A DNA stretch of 54,979 bases from Bacteroidia bacterium. GTDB lineage: Bacteria > Bacteroidota > Bacteroidia > Bacteroidales > VadinHA17. The DNA is taken from the NCBI GenBank assembly GCA_026391555.1, contig JAPLEB010000101.1, positions 1-54,979 of the forward strand, given 5' to 3'. Below the pieces are notes generated by a model. The model did not search any database. It was not told the origin of the DNA and saw only the letters and a program-made list of their open reading frames with translations. Of the stretch, positions 33,494-42,156 are shown one piece after another (the stretch's first letter is position 1; the number at the start of each line of letters is the position of its first letter). Made by a program: the position numbers and the translations under genes.

Positions 33494-34435
33494 CTAATAC
33501 AACCACCTGCTAACCTGCCCTGCATAAACAATTATAAACCTCAGCATAAGGCTGCCTAAAATTACCAGAGTGACAGGCACCAATACAGGGATATGAAATT
33601 TTCCCAGTTCCATTATCTCGAGCAGAGCTGGGATCAGCATCCCGAGGATCACAACAAATATCCAGAACGACATCGTATATGGCCCTCCAAGGAACATGTT
33701 TGCTGCTTCTATCTGCACCTGTGTACTGGCAAGAAACCCCATAAACAAATGAATGATCAGGAACAATTCGATTCCTATTAATACAAGATCAATGCGGGCA
33801 AACTGCTTACGCTCAGCCTTGTCCTTCGATAAAAGCAAAGTTACTGCCGCCCCCGCGGAAAGACCTGAGGCAAGGAAAAGAGGTCCGAGGATCGATGTAT
33901 TCCACAGAGGACGTGCATTAAAAGCTGACAGTAAAATACCGGTATAGATCCCAAGAATAATTGCATAGATGAGCATTACCCATGCCAGTGTCTTTTTGTA
34001 CTTATTGAAGAATGTGTCCAGGTTATATATCCATTTATATTTCCAATCCCAATCCGGAAAAATATCCTTAATATGAAGTGCGCACCAGATAAATGAAGCC
34101 GGTGTAATAACCATTAGTGTCCAGGCTCCCCACGACATAGGTGACTGCAATTTAATATTTGTATAAAGCTGCCAGAAAAAAAGTTTATGGCGCAGATCAA
34201 TAAACAATGCAATTAAACCGAGAACGAGAAGAACAGGTGCCAGAAAAGGGGTAATCCTGACAGCTGTCCTGTAATCTTTTTCCCTGCCTCTGATGAAATA
34301 GAGAGCAGCAATAGCAAGTATACCTGCTGCCATCCCGCCCAAAAAGAGATAAAGAGATATCTGCCAGTGCCAGATATGCAAGTGTGGATCAATGAGTTGA
34401 TTCATTCTTCCGCTGACAATAATTTCTTCTTTCAT
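33494..34435 (-). CDS. NrfD/PsrC-like quinone-binding membrane subunit
   Basis: A 313-residue integral membrane protein with eight or nine TM helices. The opening HLHIWHWQISLYLFLGGMAAG and MSWGAWTLM are typical of the PsrC/NrfD family, which exchanges electrons between the quinone pool and a periplasmic iron-sulfur subunit. Residues such as Asp and Arg in IALFIDLRHKLFFWQLY are the usual positions near the quinone site. It follows the PsrB-like gene by 22 bp (or 1 bp if the ATG at 34456 is used). Confidence 0.88.
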   Translation of the reverse strand: MKEEIIVSGRMNQLIDPHLHIWHWQISLYLFLGGMAAGILAIAALYFIRGREKDYRTAVRITPFLAPVLLVLGLIALFIDLRHKLFFWQLYTNIKLQSPMSWGAWTLMVITPASFIWCALHIKDIFPDWDWKYKWIYNLDTFFNKYKKTLAWVMLIYAIILGIYTGILLSAFNARPLWNTSILGPLFLASGLSAGAAVTLLLSKDKAERKQFARIDLVLIGIELFLIIHLFMGFLASTQVQIEAANMFLGGPYTMSFWIFVVILGMLIPALLEIMELGKFHIPVLVPVTLVILGSLMLRFIIVYAGQVSRWLY

Positions 34436-34457
34436 TTTTACTCTATGAATTAACATT

Positions 34458-34991
34458 CTATATTAGAAAGTATAATTGTGGATCGGTTCCAGCTTCGGGG
34501 ATAAGAGTTTTTGATTTTCTCTTTTTCAGTACAACTGACACATCACTGTTCATATCATCAAGGTCGCCAAAATACAGGCATTTGGTCGGACATACCTCCA
34601 CACAGGCTGGAGACATTCCGTTCTTAATCCTGTGAAAGCAGAACGTGCATTTATCAACATAGCCTGATGGATGCGGGTATCGCGCATCATAAGGGCATGA
34701 AGCCATGCATGCTCCACAGCCAATACATTCACCAGGTTCCACCAGCACAATTCCTCCATCAACAATATGACTTGCACCTGTAGGACAACATCTGACACAG
34801 GGAGCATTTACGCAATGATTGCACCTCTCCGATCTTATCTCAATCTCAAGCTGGGGATATGTTCCATCCATTACCTCGACAACCCAGTCGCGACAAAAAC
34901 CAATGGGTACATCATTTTCAGTCTGACAAGCCACAACACAATCGCTGCATCCCACGCATTTTCTGGTATCAACTGCCATTGCGTATCTCAT
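34458..34991 (-). CDS. PsrB-like four-cluster ferredoxin subunit
   Basis: A 177-residue electron-transfer subunit with four 4Fe-4S motifs: CVGCSDCVVAC, CNHCVNAPCVRCC, CIGCGACMASC and CTFC...CVEVCPTKC. This is the standard wiring between the molybdopterin subunit and the NrfD-type membrane subunit in polysulfide, thiosulfate and related reductases. It has no signal peptide and is probably exported with the Tat-signal-bearing partner. Its ATG overlaps the stop of the catalytic gene by 4 bp. Confidence 0.9.
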   Translation of the reverse strand: MRYAMAVDTRKCVGCSDCVVACQTENDVPIGFCRDWVVEVMDGTYPQLEIEIRSERCNHCVNAPCVRCCPTGASHIVDGGIVLVEPGECIGCGACMASCPYDARYPHPSGYVDKCTFCFHRIKNGMSPACVEVCPTKCLYFGDLDDMNSDVSVVLKKRKSKTLIPEAGTDPQLYFLI

Positions 34992-37225
34992 GATGCAACC
35001 TCCTCTCCCGTTTTTTCAATTACAAATGTCACAAAATTTGATCTCATACCTGTTCCTCCCATCAGAGGATCAACAAGTACATTTGTTATTAACTGTGTAT
35101 CGCTTACTCCCTTGCCAAAGCAACGTTTCATTTGTTTCTGTGCATGACCAAATCCATGTACTATATAAACCGAATCCCACCGGATTCGCTCCGTTACTCT
35201 GACTTTAACAGGAAAATCAGATATAACGTTATCCTGATTCCTTAGCCATATGTACTGATCAGATTTTATTCCCCACTCTTTTGCAACAACCGGATTTATC
35301 CACACAGTATTCTCATCCATCAGGTCAGTAAGATTGGGATTGTTAGATGTACGGCTGAAGGTATGCATTGGAGCGCGCCCATAAATAAGCCGGTAAAAAC
35401 CTTCTGCCGGTTCTTCATGAGCAACATATTTTGGAAGCGGGTCGTAACCGGCTCCTTCAAAATAAGAGGAATACAATTCAATTTTACCTGAATCAGTAGG
35501 AAATTCAACTTGCTCATTTTCTGAAAAATACAGATCATCCGCATCTCTCTCAAAGGTTTTAACACCAATTCTTTGCATCTCCTCAAGTGATGATCCGGCC
35601 TTTTTAAGTTGCCAATCAAGAAGCTCTTCCTGTTTTTCAAATGGGAAATAGTTCTCCAGAGCAAGCTTTTTTGAAAGTTCCCTGGCTATCCAGTAACCAG
35701 GTTTTGTATTATTAAGTGGTTCTGCCGCAGGCATCCGTAATGCTATTGCGGGTTTCCGGTGAGGACTGACTCTCAGACCATCATATCTTTCAAGATAGGT
35801 ACACTCAGGAAGGACAACATCCGCCCATCCGGTTATCTCCATTGGCATTGTATCAACAGCCACCAGCAGTTCAAGATTCTGTATCGCCTTAAGCGTATTG
35901 GCCTGATCCGGAATGGTCGTTATAAGATTAGTTCCGTTCACAATCCAGCCTCTGATCAGTAACCCGGGATTATTTTCCGGTATTGAAGCATCAATAAGAA
36001 CATTTGAAACAGGGGAACTGGCAATTGTATATTTCCCGGGAAAAGCATCTTCCCATGTTTTGGAAGGTGTTTTGAATGACGGCGAACCGTATGATGAAAG
36101 CTCAAATTTAGCCGGCCTGTAAAAACCACCTCGTCTGCCCCATGAACCCAGCAGAGCATTTAAAATAGCAACTGCTCTGATCCTTTGAGTATCATCACCA
36201 TACCAGGTTACATGACGCCCGGGATGGACTATAACAGCAGGTGATGCGTCAGCCATCTCTTTTGCTGTTTTCATGATAAGATCAGGCTTTATAGTCGTGA
36301 TCCCATAAGCCCATTCCGGCGTAAAATCTTTGACATGAGCTTTTAACTGCTCAAATCCGGAACAATATTTCTCAACATATTTTTTATCATAATAATCTTT
36401 GAATATTATCTCATGTATCCATGCCAGAAGCAGAGCCATATCAGTTGCAGGCTTAATCGGCAACCAGAATTTCGATTTTCCCGCAGCGGTTGAGAACCTC
36501 GGATCAACAGTAATAATTGTTGCACCCTTATCTATGGCATCAGACATCTCCTGAACCTGACCATTATGCATATTCTCTCCAATGTGTGATCCTATAAGAA
36601 CCAGGCACCTGGTATCACGAATATCAGTAATTTCAGGAGAATAAGCCTCTTCACCGAAAGTTGCCATGAATGCCTCATCCCTTGGTCCACGGCACTGGGC
36701 ATACGATGGTTCTGCGATATTAGCTGAACCGTATGACTTCATCAGAGTTGTAAAATATGATGAACCCGAGCCATGTGAAAACAGAGCCATACTCTCAGGT
36801 CCGGACTTTGAGGCAATGTTTTTCATTTTAACTGCAATAACCTCAAGAGCCTCGTCCCATGATGCTTCACGAAAAACCTGTTTCCCACGCTCTTCAACCC
36901 GTATCAGTGGAGTCTTGAGCCGGTCTTCATCATAATACATCCCAACGCCTCCTGTTCCCCTTGGACAAAAACGGCCATTACAGTGCTGATCATTTTCATT
37001 CCCTACAATCTTCCAGATTTTTCCTTCCGAGGTCTTATAGACCCAGCCGGCACACTTCCAGAAACAAACCTCACAATAAGTTGGTGTACGTTTGAGACCA
37101 ACAACCAGTTTTTTAACCTGTTCGGGCGATGAAAGAGCTTTAACAACTTTATATGCCCCTGTTCCGACTACCAGAACACCGGCTCCTATTGCCGAAATTT
37201 TAATAAAATCTCTCCTGCTGGTCAT
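34988..37225 (-). CDS. Molybdopterin oxidoreductase, polysulfide/thiosulfate reductase-like catalytic subunit
   Basis: A 745-residue DMSO-reductase-superfamily enzyme. The Tat signal is RRDFIK followed by a hydrophobic stretch, so it acts in the periplasm. The N-terminal 4Fe-4S cluster ligands are Cys51, 54, 58 and 87 (CEVCFWKC...FCPRG). The Mo ligand is most likely Cys178 in YAQCRGPRDE; it is Cys, not selenocysteine. Length, signal and the B and C subunits fit the PsrA/PhsA group. The neighbouring YeeE/YedE and rhodanese genes favour a sulfur substrate (polysulfide, thiosulfate or tetrathionate), but the direction and exact substrate cannot be read from sequence. Confidence 0.85.
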   Translation of the reverse strand: MTSRRDFIKISAIGAGVLVVGTGAYKVVKALSSPEQVKKLVVGLKRTPTYCEVCFWKCAGWVYKTSEGKIWKIVGNENDQHCNGRFCPRGTGGVGMYYDEDRLKTPLIRVEERGKQVFREASWDEALEVIAVKMKNIASKSGPESMALFSHGSGSSYFTTLMKSYGSANIAEPSYAQCRGPRDEAFMATFGEEAYSPEITDIRDTRCLVLIGSHIGENMHNGQVQEMSDAIDKGATIITVDPRFSTAAGKSKFWLPIKPATDMALLLAWIHEIIFKDYYDKKYVEKYCSGFEQLKAHVKDFTPEWAYGITTIKPDLIMKTAKEMADASPAVIVHPGRHVTWYGDDTQRIRAVAILNALLGSWGRRGGFYRPAKFELSSYGSPSFKTPSKTWEDAFPGKYTIASSPVSNVLIDASIPENNPGLLIRGWIVNGTNLITTIPDQANTLKAIQNLELLVAVDTMPMEITGWADVVLPECTYLERYDGLRVSPHRKPAIALRMPAAEPLNNTKPGYWIARELSKKLALENYFPFEKQEELLDWQLKKAGSSLEEMQRIGVKTFERDADDLYFSENEQVEFPTDSGKIELYSSYFEGAGYDPLPKYVAHEEPAEGFYRLIYGRAPMHTFSRTSNNPNLTDLMDENTVWINPVVAKEWGIKSDQYIWLRNQDNVISDFPVKVRVTERIRWDSVYIVHGFGHAQKQMKRCFGKGVSDTQLITNVLVDPLMGGTGMRSNFVTFVIEKTGEEVAS

Positions 37226-37274
37226 TTACAAGGTATTATAACAATTCAAAATTATGAAAAAAAAAACAAGCTTG

Positions 37275-37308
37275 TATCTATGTATTTACATAAATATATG
37301 TATAGATA
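37275..37308. promoter_or_regulatory. TATCTAT...ATAGATA inverted repeat upstream of the reductase operon
   Basis: TATCTAT (37275-37281) and ATAGATA (37302-37308) are exact inverted arms around a 20-bp AT-rich centre. The element lies 50-83 bp before the psrA-like ATG, between it and the palindrome at 37330. It may hold the promoter or a second operator. Confidence 0.35.
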
Positions 37309-37329
37309 AATTGAAGAACAAAAATTCTA

Positions 37330-37347
37330 CTGTTAACAAATTAACAG
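37330..37347. promoter_or_regulatory. Crp/Fnr-like palindrome upstream of the reductase operon
   Basis: CTGTTAACAAATTAACAG is a perfect palindrome with 7-bp arms and a 4-bp spacer, about 105 bp upstream of the catalytic gene. Read as TGTTA-N6-TAACA it has Crp/Fnr-family geometry. The same core lies at the Hdr-like operon (21876-21893). Confidence 0.6.
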
Positions 37348-37446
37348 TCTGATAAATGTCGACTATTTAGAATTTATATAAATAACTAAAGGACTGTAAG
37401 TGATTTGGTAACAAAGTGAAATTTAGTCGTAAACGTGCATTAAGAA

Positions 37447-38328
37447 CTATATCATAAGCAACTTAAATCCCAGAACATTCACCAGTTTCTGACCCGGACA
37501 GAAAATTTCATAAGCTGAGGGCCATACTTTTGCAAGGTATTTATCCTGTTTTTCTCGGATTTTAACTATCAGTTCATCCATGGCTGGCAGGTTTGCAGTA
37601 TCCGGGTATTTATAACCCAGCGCTTTAACCAGCTGAGTAAGATCATTGTACTTACCAAGATTCCGGGTAATGCTATCCAGGTTCTTTTCAAGTGCTTTAA
37701 TAACAGAAGCATTAAGAGGTCTGAAAAACCAGAGCTGATAGAGAAAATCCTTTGATTTTTTTCTGAATTCATGAAGATTATCCGGCTTCTGTTTATTCCT
37801 GCAGGTCAGGTAAATATCCACAACTTTGGTATAGGTTCGTTCAAGCTCTTTAATAAGAAGCTGAGGATCAATCCTATTCAATGACTGAAATCTTATCCTG
37901 TATCCTGCTCTGTTTAAAATGTCAGCTATTTGCTCTAATCCGGCTTTTATCTCTTCTGACGGTTCCTGAATGGGTTCTGTTTTCTTCAGTATAGCAACTA
38001 TTCTCTCATTTTCCTGCAGTCTGGAAAAGATACCGGGAAAATCTTTTCTTAGTTCTTTAAGAGTTTCCCTGTGGACAGATGTCTCGCGCCACGAACGCAT
38101 TATCCGGCCCACCTCTCTGAATGCAAAGATATCCCTGTTAAAAGATTCCTTATCAAGCTGAGGAGTTGCAAGTTTTAAAACAGACCTTGATTTCTTCATC
38201 AGAACACGAACATCATGAACCACTTTCTCATCAGGAACAGAAGATTTCTTGAAAAGAGTTTGTGATTCTCTTATATATCCTGCCAGCGCTGGCTTGATCT
38301 CCTTCAGCTTTACATAATCGAGTTCCAT
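37447..38328 (-). CDS. CHAD-domain protein
   Basis: A 293-residue helical protein of the CHAD family, which binds polyphosphate. It has the basic, histidine-containing helices expected (KVVHDVRVLMKKSRSVLKL near residue 38 and NLHEFRKKSKDFLYQLWFF near 210), arranged as two four-helix halves. It has no signal or TM segment. It is divergent from a cluster with SixA and polyphosphate kinase, which supports a link to polyphosphate granules. The 125-bp gap to the phosphofructokinase remnant shows no strong promoter. Confidence 0.88.
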   Translation of the reverse strand: MELDYVKLKEIKPALAGYIRESQTLFKKSSVPDEKVVHDVRVLMKKSRSVLKLATPQLDKESFNRDIFAFREVGRIMRSWRETSVHRETLKELRKDFPGIFSRLQENERIVAILKKTEPIQEPSEEIKAGLEQIADILNRAGYRIRFQSLNRIDPQLLIKELERTYTKVVDIYLTCRNKQKPDNLHEFRKKSKDFLYQLWFFRPLNASVIKALEKNLDSITRNLGKYNDLTQLVKALGYKYPDTANLPAMDELIVKIREKQDKYLAKVWPSAYEIFCPGQKLVNVLGFKLLMI

Positions 38329-38453
38329 AGTTCAATTCTCCTAAATAAAAGGAATTATTAAAGTTACAAAATAAAATATATGTAACAATATATTAACTTC
38401 AATATACTTATAAAAAGTTAAATTTGCTGGTATAAAACATTGAAGCTTTAGAA

Positions 38454-38851
38454 ATGGGTAAAATAATGATGGGCCAGAGGATCGGGATTCTTACTGCCGG
38501 AGGGGACTGTCCTGGAATCAATGCCGCTATCCGTGGTGTGGGAAAAACAGCAATTGTTAAGTACGGTATGAAACTGGTTGGGATCAGCGATGGATTTACC
38601 GGCATGATTAATAAAGAATATAGAGAACTTACCGAACCCCCTCTCCCATGGATCGTGTGCTGGCGACAAGATATGGCGCTGCGGCTGCCGACATGATCGC
38701 AGAACGTGACTATGGGAAGATGGTTGCACTGAAGGATAACAAAATCGTCTACGTTCCCCTTGCAGATGTTTCCGGAAAACTGAAGCTTGTTGAACCAGAC
38801 AATCCGATGGTGATACAGGCACAGAATATGGGAACAAGTTTTGGAATTTGA
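38454..38851 (+). pseudogene. 6-phosphofructokinase gene with large internal deletion
   Basis: The first frame gives the N-terminus of an ATP-type phosphofructokinase: RIGILTAGGDCPGINAAIRG, then VGISDGFTGMI, up to about residue 62. From about 38633 a different frame encodes the C-terminus: TPSPMDRVLATRYGAAAADMI, then DNPMVIQAQNMGTSFG. In intact enzymes about 190-200 residues separate these parts, including the catalytic TIDND and substrate-binding motifs. The junction is out of frame, so no active product is possible. It sits directly upstream of sixA; a promoter may have been retained for the polyphosphate genes. Confidence 0.85.
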
Positions 38852-38898
38852 TTTATTTCTGGTTTAAGAACCACTTTTCTTTTAAAAAATATTGAAAA

Positions 38899-39396
38899 AT
38901 GAAAAAGCTGATTTTTATCCGGCACGGGAGAGCAGAAGATTCGTCTCCTGAAACTTCAGACTTCGAAAGATCCCTTACACTGAAAGGCAAAATCATCTCG
39001 AAACTGATTGCTCAAAAGGTCAGGGAAAAAGAGAACTCCCCTGGTATTTTGATAACAAGTCCTGCTTTCCGCGCTTTGGAAACAGCTTTTATCTTTGCAG
39101 GGGAATTTGGTATTGATCCTGAAAAGATCATAATAAACAGCAAACTCTATTACAAAATGAATTTTCACTACCTCCTTGAAATTCTGTCAATGGTCAGTGA
39201 GGATTGTGATTCTGTAACACTATTTGGACATAACCCCTCATTTTCTGAAATAGCCAATGGTTTATGCAGGGAAGGATGCGACTTTATGCCAAAATCCGGT
39301 GTCATATGTATCTCCTTCAATATCAGAACATGGTCGGAGATCAGGCACAATACAGGGAATGTGGAATACTTTCTAAAACCTGAAAAAGCGCTATGA
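38899..39396 (+). CDS. sixA: SixA-like phosphohistidine phosphatase
   Basis: A 165-residue member of the histidine phosphatase superfamily. The catalytic phosphorylatable His is in FIRHGRA (Arg8, His9, Gly10), the second Arg is in SPAFRALETA and the second His (111) in LFGHNPS. The compact size fits SixA, which dephosphorylates histidine-phosphorylated proteins, though other small phosphoesters are possible. Its stop overlaps the ppk1 start by 4 bp. Pairing with CHAD and Ppk1 is a recurrent polyphosphate context. Confidence 0.85.
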   Translation: MKKLIFIRHGRAEDSSPETSDFERSLTLKGKIISKLIAQKVREKENSPGILITSPAFRALETAFIFAGEFGIDPEKIIINSKLYYKMNFHYLLEILSMVSEDCDSVTLFGHNPSFSEIANGLCREGCDFMPKSGVICISFNIRTWSEIRHNTGNVEYFLKPEKAL

Positions 39397-41447
39397 GCAA
39401 GACATATATTCCAAAGGAGATCAGCTGGTTATCGTTCAATGAACGTGTTTTGCAGGAAGCTGAAAACAAAGAGGTTCCCCTAATAGAGAGGTTCAAATTT
39501 CTTGGAATCTACTCAAACAATCTTGATGAGTACTTCAGGGTGAGGGTGGCGACTTTGAAAAGACTTTCACAATTTGGCGAAAAATCAAAAAATATTCTTG
39601 GCTATAGCCCGAAGTCCACATTAAAAAAGATCCAGGAAATAGTTCTGAAGCAGAATGCAAAATTTGAGAAGATTTATTCAGGACTTATCCAGGAGCTGGA
39701 CAAACATAAGATACATATTATCAATGAAAAACAGTTGAACCAGGAACAGACTGAATTTGTGCAGAAATATTTCCATAAAGAGGTGCGGACAAGGTTAATG
39801 CCATTTCTTATCGAAAAAGATACAGAGTTACCAAACCTCACTGATGATGCAATCTATCTTGCAATTTATCTTGTTAAAAAGGAGACACAGAAAAAAAGAT
39901 TCGCTCTTCTTGAAATACCTACACATGTACTTCCCAGGTTTATTGTTCTCCCCGAAAAAGGCGATGATAAGTATGTTATTTTTATTGATGATATAATACG
40001 GTATGGCCTCAAAGATATCTTCTTTATTTTTGATTTTGATGAGTTTTCGGCCTATACAATTAAGTTGACTAAAGATGCTGAACTCGAAATAGTTGACGAT
40101 ATCTCAGAGAGTTATATCGACAAACTTTCGCGTAGCCTTCAGCAACGAAAATGGGGTACCCCTGTTCGCTTTATTTACGACAGGGAAATGCCGGATGACC
40201 TGTTGAAAATACTCACCAAAAAGCTCAATTTTGGTCCTGATGACGTTATTATTCCGGCCGACAGGTATCATAACTTCAAGGACTTCATGAATTTTCCTAA
40301 CCTTGGACGCAAGAAGTTTTATTATGAACCAGTTGTTCCGATTCCTCACAGGGACATTCAGGCCGGTAAAAGCATCTTATCTGCAATCAAGAAAAAGGAT
40401 ATTATGCTCTTTTTCCCCTACCATCCTTTCGATCATTTTATCGATCTGTTAAGAGAAGCATCCATTGATCCGTATGTTACTTCCATCCAGATAACACTTT
40501 ACAGGCTGGCCAGAAACTCAAGCGTTATCAATGCGTTGCTGAACGCGGTACGTAACGGGAAGAATGTTACAACAGTCGTTGAACTTCAGGCAAGATTCGA
40601 CGAGGAGGCTAATATTCTATGGGGTAACAAGTTGATGGAAGAGGGAGTCAAAGTAATATATGGTGTTCCGGGACTGAAAGTTCATTCCAAGTTATGCCTC
40701 ATAACAAGGGTTAAAAATGAAGTAACTCAACGTTATGCAGCAATAGGTACCGGTAATTTTAATGAGGATACTGCAAAAATATACACCGATCATCTTCTTC
40801 TTACAACAAATAAGAAGATAACAAATGAAGTCTTTAAGGCATTCAACTTCTTCAATGTCAATTACAAGAAGGACAATTTTTATCACCTTGTTCTCTCTCC
40901 TTTCTTCCTTCGCAACAAGATTATACTTCTGATAGAAAATGAGATAAAGAATGCAATAGCAGGGAAAAAGGCTTTTATCTACCTTAAACTGAATAACATA
41001 ACCGACAACGAAATCATAAGTCATCTTTATGAAGCAAGCAAGGCCGGTGTTACTATCAGGTTAATCATAAGGGGAATGATTTCTCTTGTACCGGGAATTA
41101 AAGATATAAGTGAAAATATTAAGGCAATAGGAATTGTTGACCGTTTTCTGGAGCATACCAGGTTTATGATATTCTGTAATGGTGGCAATGAGGAGTGTTT
41201 TATCTCTTCAGCCGATTTGATGACCAGAAACATCGAACACCGTATTGAAGTAACCTGTCCTGTATTCGATAAGAGTATCAAAAATGAGATGAAGGAGATA
41301 TTTGAAATACAATGGAGCGATAATGTAAAAGCACGCAAGTTCGATGCTACTCATTCAAATGCATTTGTAAAACCGGGAAAGAAACCCATTCAATCTCAGA
41401 TTGAGGTTCATAATTATATTAAAAAGGTGAATGAAAAAATATCTTAG
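39393..41447 (+). CDS. ppk1: Polyphosphate kinase 1
   Basis: A 684-residue kinase that polymerises the gamma-phosphate of ATP into polyphosphate. The N-terminus KEISWLSFNERVLQEA and FKFLGIYSNNLDEYFRVRV are diagnostic. In the two PLD-like catalytic domains, the autophosphorylated His is His431 in GLKVHSKLCLI and the second catalytic His is His588 in EHTRFMIF. Length is normal. It is translationally coupled to sixA (4-bp overlap) and followed after 14 bp by a membrane methyltransferase-like gene. Confidence 0.95.
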   Translation: MSKTYIPKEISWLSFNERVLQEAENKEVPLIERFKFLGIYSNNLDEYFRVRVATLKRLSQFGEKSKNILGYSPKSTLKKIQEIVLKQNAKFEKIYSGLIQELDKHKIHIINEKQLNQEQTEFVQKYFHKEVRTRLMPFLIEKDTELPNLTDDAIYLAIYLVKKETQKKRFALLEIPTHVLPRFIVLPEKGDDKYVIFIDDIIRYGLKDIFFIFDFDEFSAYTIKLTKDAELEIVDDISESYIDKLSRSLQQRKWGTPVRFIYDREMPDDLLKILTKKLNFGPDDVIIPADRYHNFKDFMNFPNLGRKKFYYEPVVPIPHRDIQAGKSILSAIKKKDIMLFFPYHPFDHFIDLLREASIDPYVTSIQITLYRLARNSSVINALLNAVRNGKNVTTVVELQARFDEEANILWGNKLMEEGVKVIYGVPGLKVHSKLCLITRVKNEVTQRYAAIGTGNFNEDTAKIYTDHLLLTTNKKITNEVFKAFNFFNVNYKKDNFYHLVLSPFFLRNKIILLIENEIKNAIAGKKAFIYLKLNNITDNEIISHLYEASKAGVTIRLIIRGMISLVPGIKDISENIKAIGIVDRFLEHTRFMIFCNGGNEECFISSADLMTRNIEHRIEVTCPVFDKSIKNEMKEIFEIQWSDNVKARKFDATHSNAFVKPGKKPIQSQIEVHNYIKKVNEKIS

Positions 41448-41461
41448 AAATAGTCTATCTA

Positions 41462-41986
41462 ATGAATTATTATGCCCTTTTAACCGGAACTGTTTTTATA
41501 GCGCTTTTTTCCTGGATTTTTTCAATTAAGTATAAAAGGTATCACGGTATAGCAAGGTTTTTCGCTTTCGAAAGTGTTTTCATTCTTGTTTTATTGAATT
41601 TCAGGATATGGTTCATCAATCCGTTTTCGCTGTTGCAGATGATCTCCTGGATTCTTCTGATCCTCTCAGCTTATACCGGTATCAAGGGGTATCTTTTGCT
41701 TAAAAGGAAGGGGAAACCTGACAGCAACTTTGAGAACACATCTGTTCTTGTAAAGTCAGACATTTACGGATATATCAGGCATCCCCTGTACCTTTCTGTA
41801 TTCCTGCTTGGAACCGGAGTGATGTTTAAAGATCCACGACCGGTTCAGCTTATCTTGGGGGCCATTAACCTTATTGCCATATATTTTACTGCCAGTATTG
41901 AAGAAAAAGAGATGATCGCAAAATTCGGAGATGAGTATAGGGTGTATATGAAAGAGACGAAGATGTTCATCCCTTTCATTGTCTGA
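41462..41986 (+). CDS. Isoprenylcysteine carboxyl methyltransferase-like membrane protein
   Basis: A 174-residue protein with four or five TM helices and the ICMT/PEMT C-terminal signature YGYIRHPLYLSVFLL followed by EEKEMIAKFGDEYRVYMKE, which binds SAM in characterised relatives. Bacterial members methylate lipids or unknown small membrane substrates. It follows ppk1 by 14 bp and is probably co-transcribed. The substrate is unknown. Confidence 0.85.
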   Translation: MNYYALLTGTVFIALFSWIFSIKYKRYHGIARFFAFESVFILVLLNFRIWFINPFSLLQMISWILLILSAYTGIKGYLLLKRKGKPDSNFENTSVLVKSDIYGYIRHPLYLSVFLLGTGVMFKDPRPVQLILGAINLIAIYFTASIEEKEMIAKFGDEYRVYMKETKMFIPFIV

Positions 41987-42156
41987 TTGTCTTGATTCCT
42001 TGATCTTCTTGTTGTCTTGACCTTTCTTTTTACGCAAAAAGAAATGAACAAATTAACTGAAGGCAAACTGAAAAACAGAAGCCCCAAAATTATCAGCAGC
42101 CTTGTTTTTCATATTGAAAGATTTACTTTTACAACATAAACAATCATGAAAGGATT

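Noticed and set aside
36680-36720. Possible selenocysteine at the molybdenum site of the reductase
   Set aside because: The codon at residue 178 is an ordinary cysteine codon; there is no in-frame TGA or SECIS-like hairpin.
42023-42044. Perfect 9-bp inverted repeat after the ICMT-like gene considered as a terminator
   Set aside because: The stem is almost only A and T with no U-tract after it, so it would be a weak terminator at best.
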